A model generated the notes under the pieces. It saw nothing but the letters and a program-made list of their open reading frames with translations, was not told where the DNA came from and ran no database searches. A stretch of DNA of 64,000 bases from Massospora cicadina. Lineage: Eukaryota > Entomophthoromycota > Entomophthoromycetes > Entomophthorales > Entomophthoraceae. The translations under genes and the position numbers were made by a program. Positions 63,461 to 64,000 of the stretch are shown in pieces (positions within the stretch are counted from its first letter, which is position 1; the number at the start of each line of letters is the position of its first letter). The stretch is taken from NCBI GenBank assembly GCA_022478985.1, contig JAKSZP010009469.1, positions 54,444-118,443 on the forward strand, in the 5' to 3' direction.

Positions 63461-64000
63461 AATATTTCTCAAAATATATATGAAAATTACTTTTTTCTTA
63501 AAGTAAAGATAATAATAAAAGCTTTTTTAAAGTTTACTTATGTTTTTTATTATTTGTGTGGGGCAAGCCAGAAAAAGCCCCCCTATTTGATACTAGTATT
63601 TTCATATTTAAACTAGTTCAAATATCAGAGCCATGGGAATTTGGGGCTATAGTGTCAAAAAGCTTAGTAATCCAAATTAGGAAAAATTAGGCTTCAGCCT
63701 ATCAGAATGAGGGAAAATATTCTGGTGCAGAACAAACCTGTGTGGTAATGATTTGATAAATTGTACCCAATCACTGGCGGGTAAAATCTTCTCACCTCAG
63801 GAGACCTCTGCCACGCCTAAAAAAGGGGGGGTCCCCACTTAGGGACTGGTATGGAACGGGATGTGGCTGAGGGGGAACCATGTGATGGATACCCCAGATT
63901 TGGCTGAGGCGTCGGAGCAATCCAGTTATCAGTTTTTACCTTAATAAGCTGATTTTGATTATGAACCATGTTTTCATGATGGATAGGGTTCCACCAAGAA
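63461..64000. other. Unassigned right edge, possibly 5' LTR of Gypsy E
   Basis: By position the 5' LTR of E should lie here. No clear match to the 3' LTR (58501 downward) was found by eye. The stretch contains A/T-rich DNA, a G run (about 63824-63832) and no coding domain. Confidence 0.3.

Noticed and set aside
63441..64000. 5' LTR of Gypsy E
   Set aside because: It is expected by position, but no alignment to the 3' LTR at 58501 downward could be found by eye, so it is kept only as a possibility.

Overview
This is a gene-poor, AT-rich, repeat-dominated stretch of a eukaryotic nuclear genome. Nothing bacterial is visible: there are no operons, no long intact prokaryotic ORFs and no Shine-Dalgarno-spaced genes. 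What can be read is almost entirely decayed retrotransposons: Ty3/Gypsy LTR elements, LINEs of the endonuclease plus reverse transcriptase type, tRNA-derived SINEs and small inverted-repeat elements. There is one convincing intact host gene, a spliced NME6-type nucleoside diphosphate kinase. Many in-frame stops and lost catalytic residues fit C-to-T or G-to-A change (CGA to TGA, CAA to TAA, Asp to Asn, Cys to Tyr). The element mix, Tad-like LINEs and this decay suggest a filamentous fungus with a large repeat-rich genome, but the species is not certain and a protist cannot be excluded. The three introns of 32, 32 and 40 bp are unusually short.

Layout. About 1-4.4 kb is unassigned AT-rich DNA with two short coding-like scraps. 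About 4.5-7.1 kb is a LINE relic on the plus strand. Between 11.2 and 29.0 kb lies a nested stack. Gypsy element A (LTRs at 11206-11682 and 27297-28980) carries Gypsy element B (13934-22462, 547-bp LTRs) inserted in its protease. B carries a 643-bp inverted-repeat element inside its reverse transcriptase. The 3' LTR of A is split by a 1194-bp solo LTR flanked by a perfect CCAAT duplication. About 29.0-32.5 kb is the pol relic of a further Gypsy element (C). At 32973-36614 sits element D, a gag-only LTR element of the B lineage whose pol core is missing.

About 36.6-43 kb is AT-rich DNA with dispersed repeats, a B-lineage fragment and SINE copies, one with a perfect 15-bp target-site duplication. 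A long-terminal-inverted-repeat element sits at 43.6-44.3 kb and related arms recur near 48 and 57 kb. The host gene is at 45429-46060 (minus), followed by CpG-retaining, probably non-repeat DNA up to about 47.8 kb. A comparatively recent LINE occupies about 48.8-56.8 kb on the minus strand. A Gypsy element E on the minus strand fills about 58-63.5 kb and is itself interrupted by a SINE.

The genes do not form a pathway. The window is a record of successive insertions around a single housekeeping gene. The most unusual signals are the ultrashort introns, a solo LTR whose body is an in-frame 75-bp tandem repeat, an ORF kept open in both LTRs of element D, and two SINE families with different tRNA-like heads but the same 3' tail.
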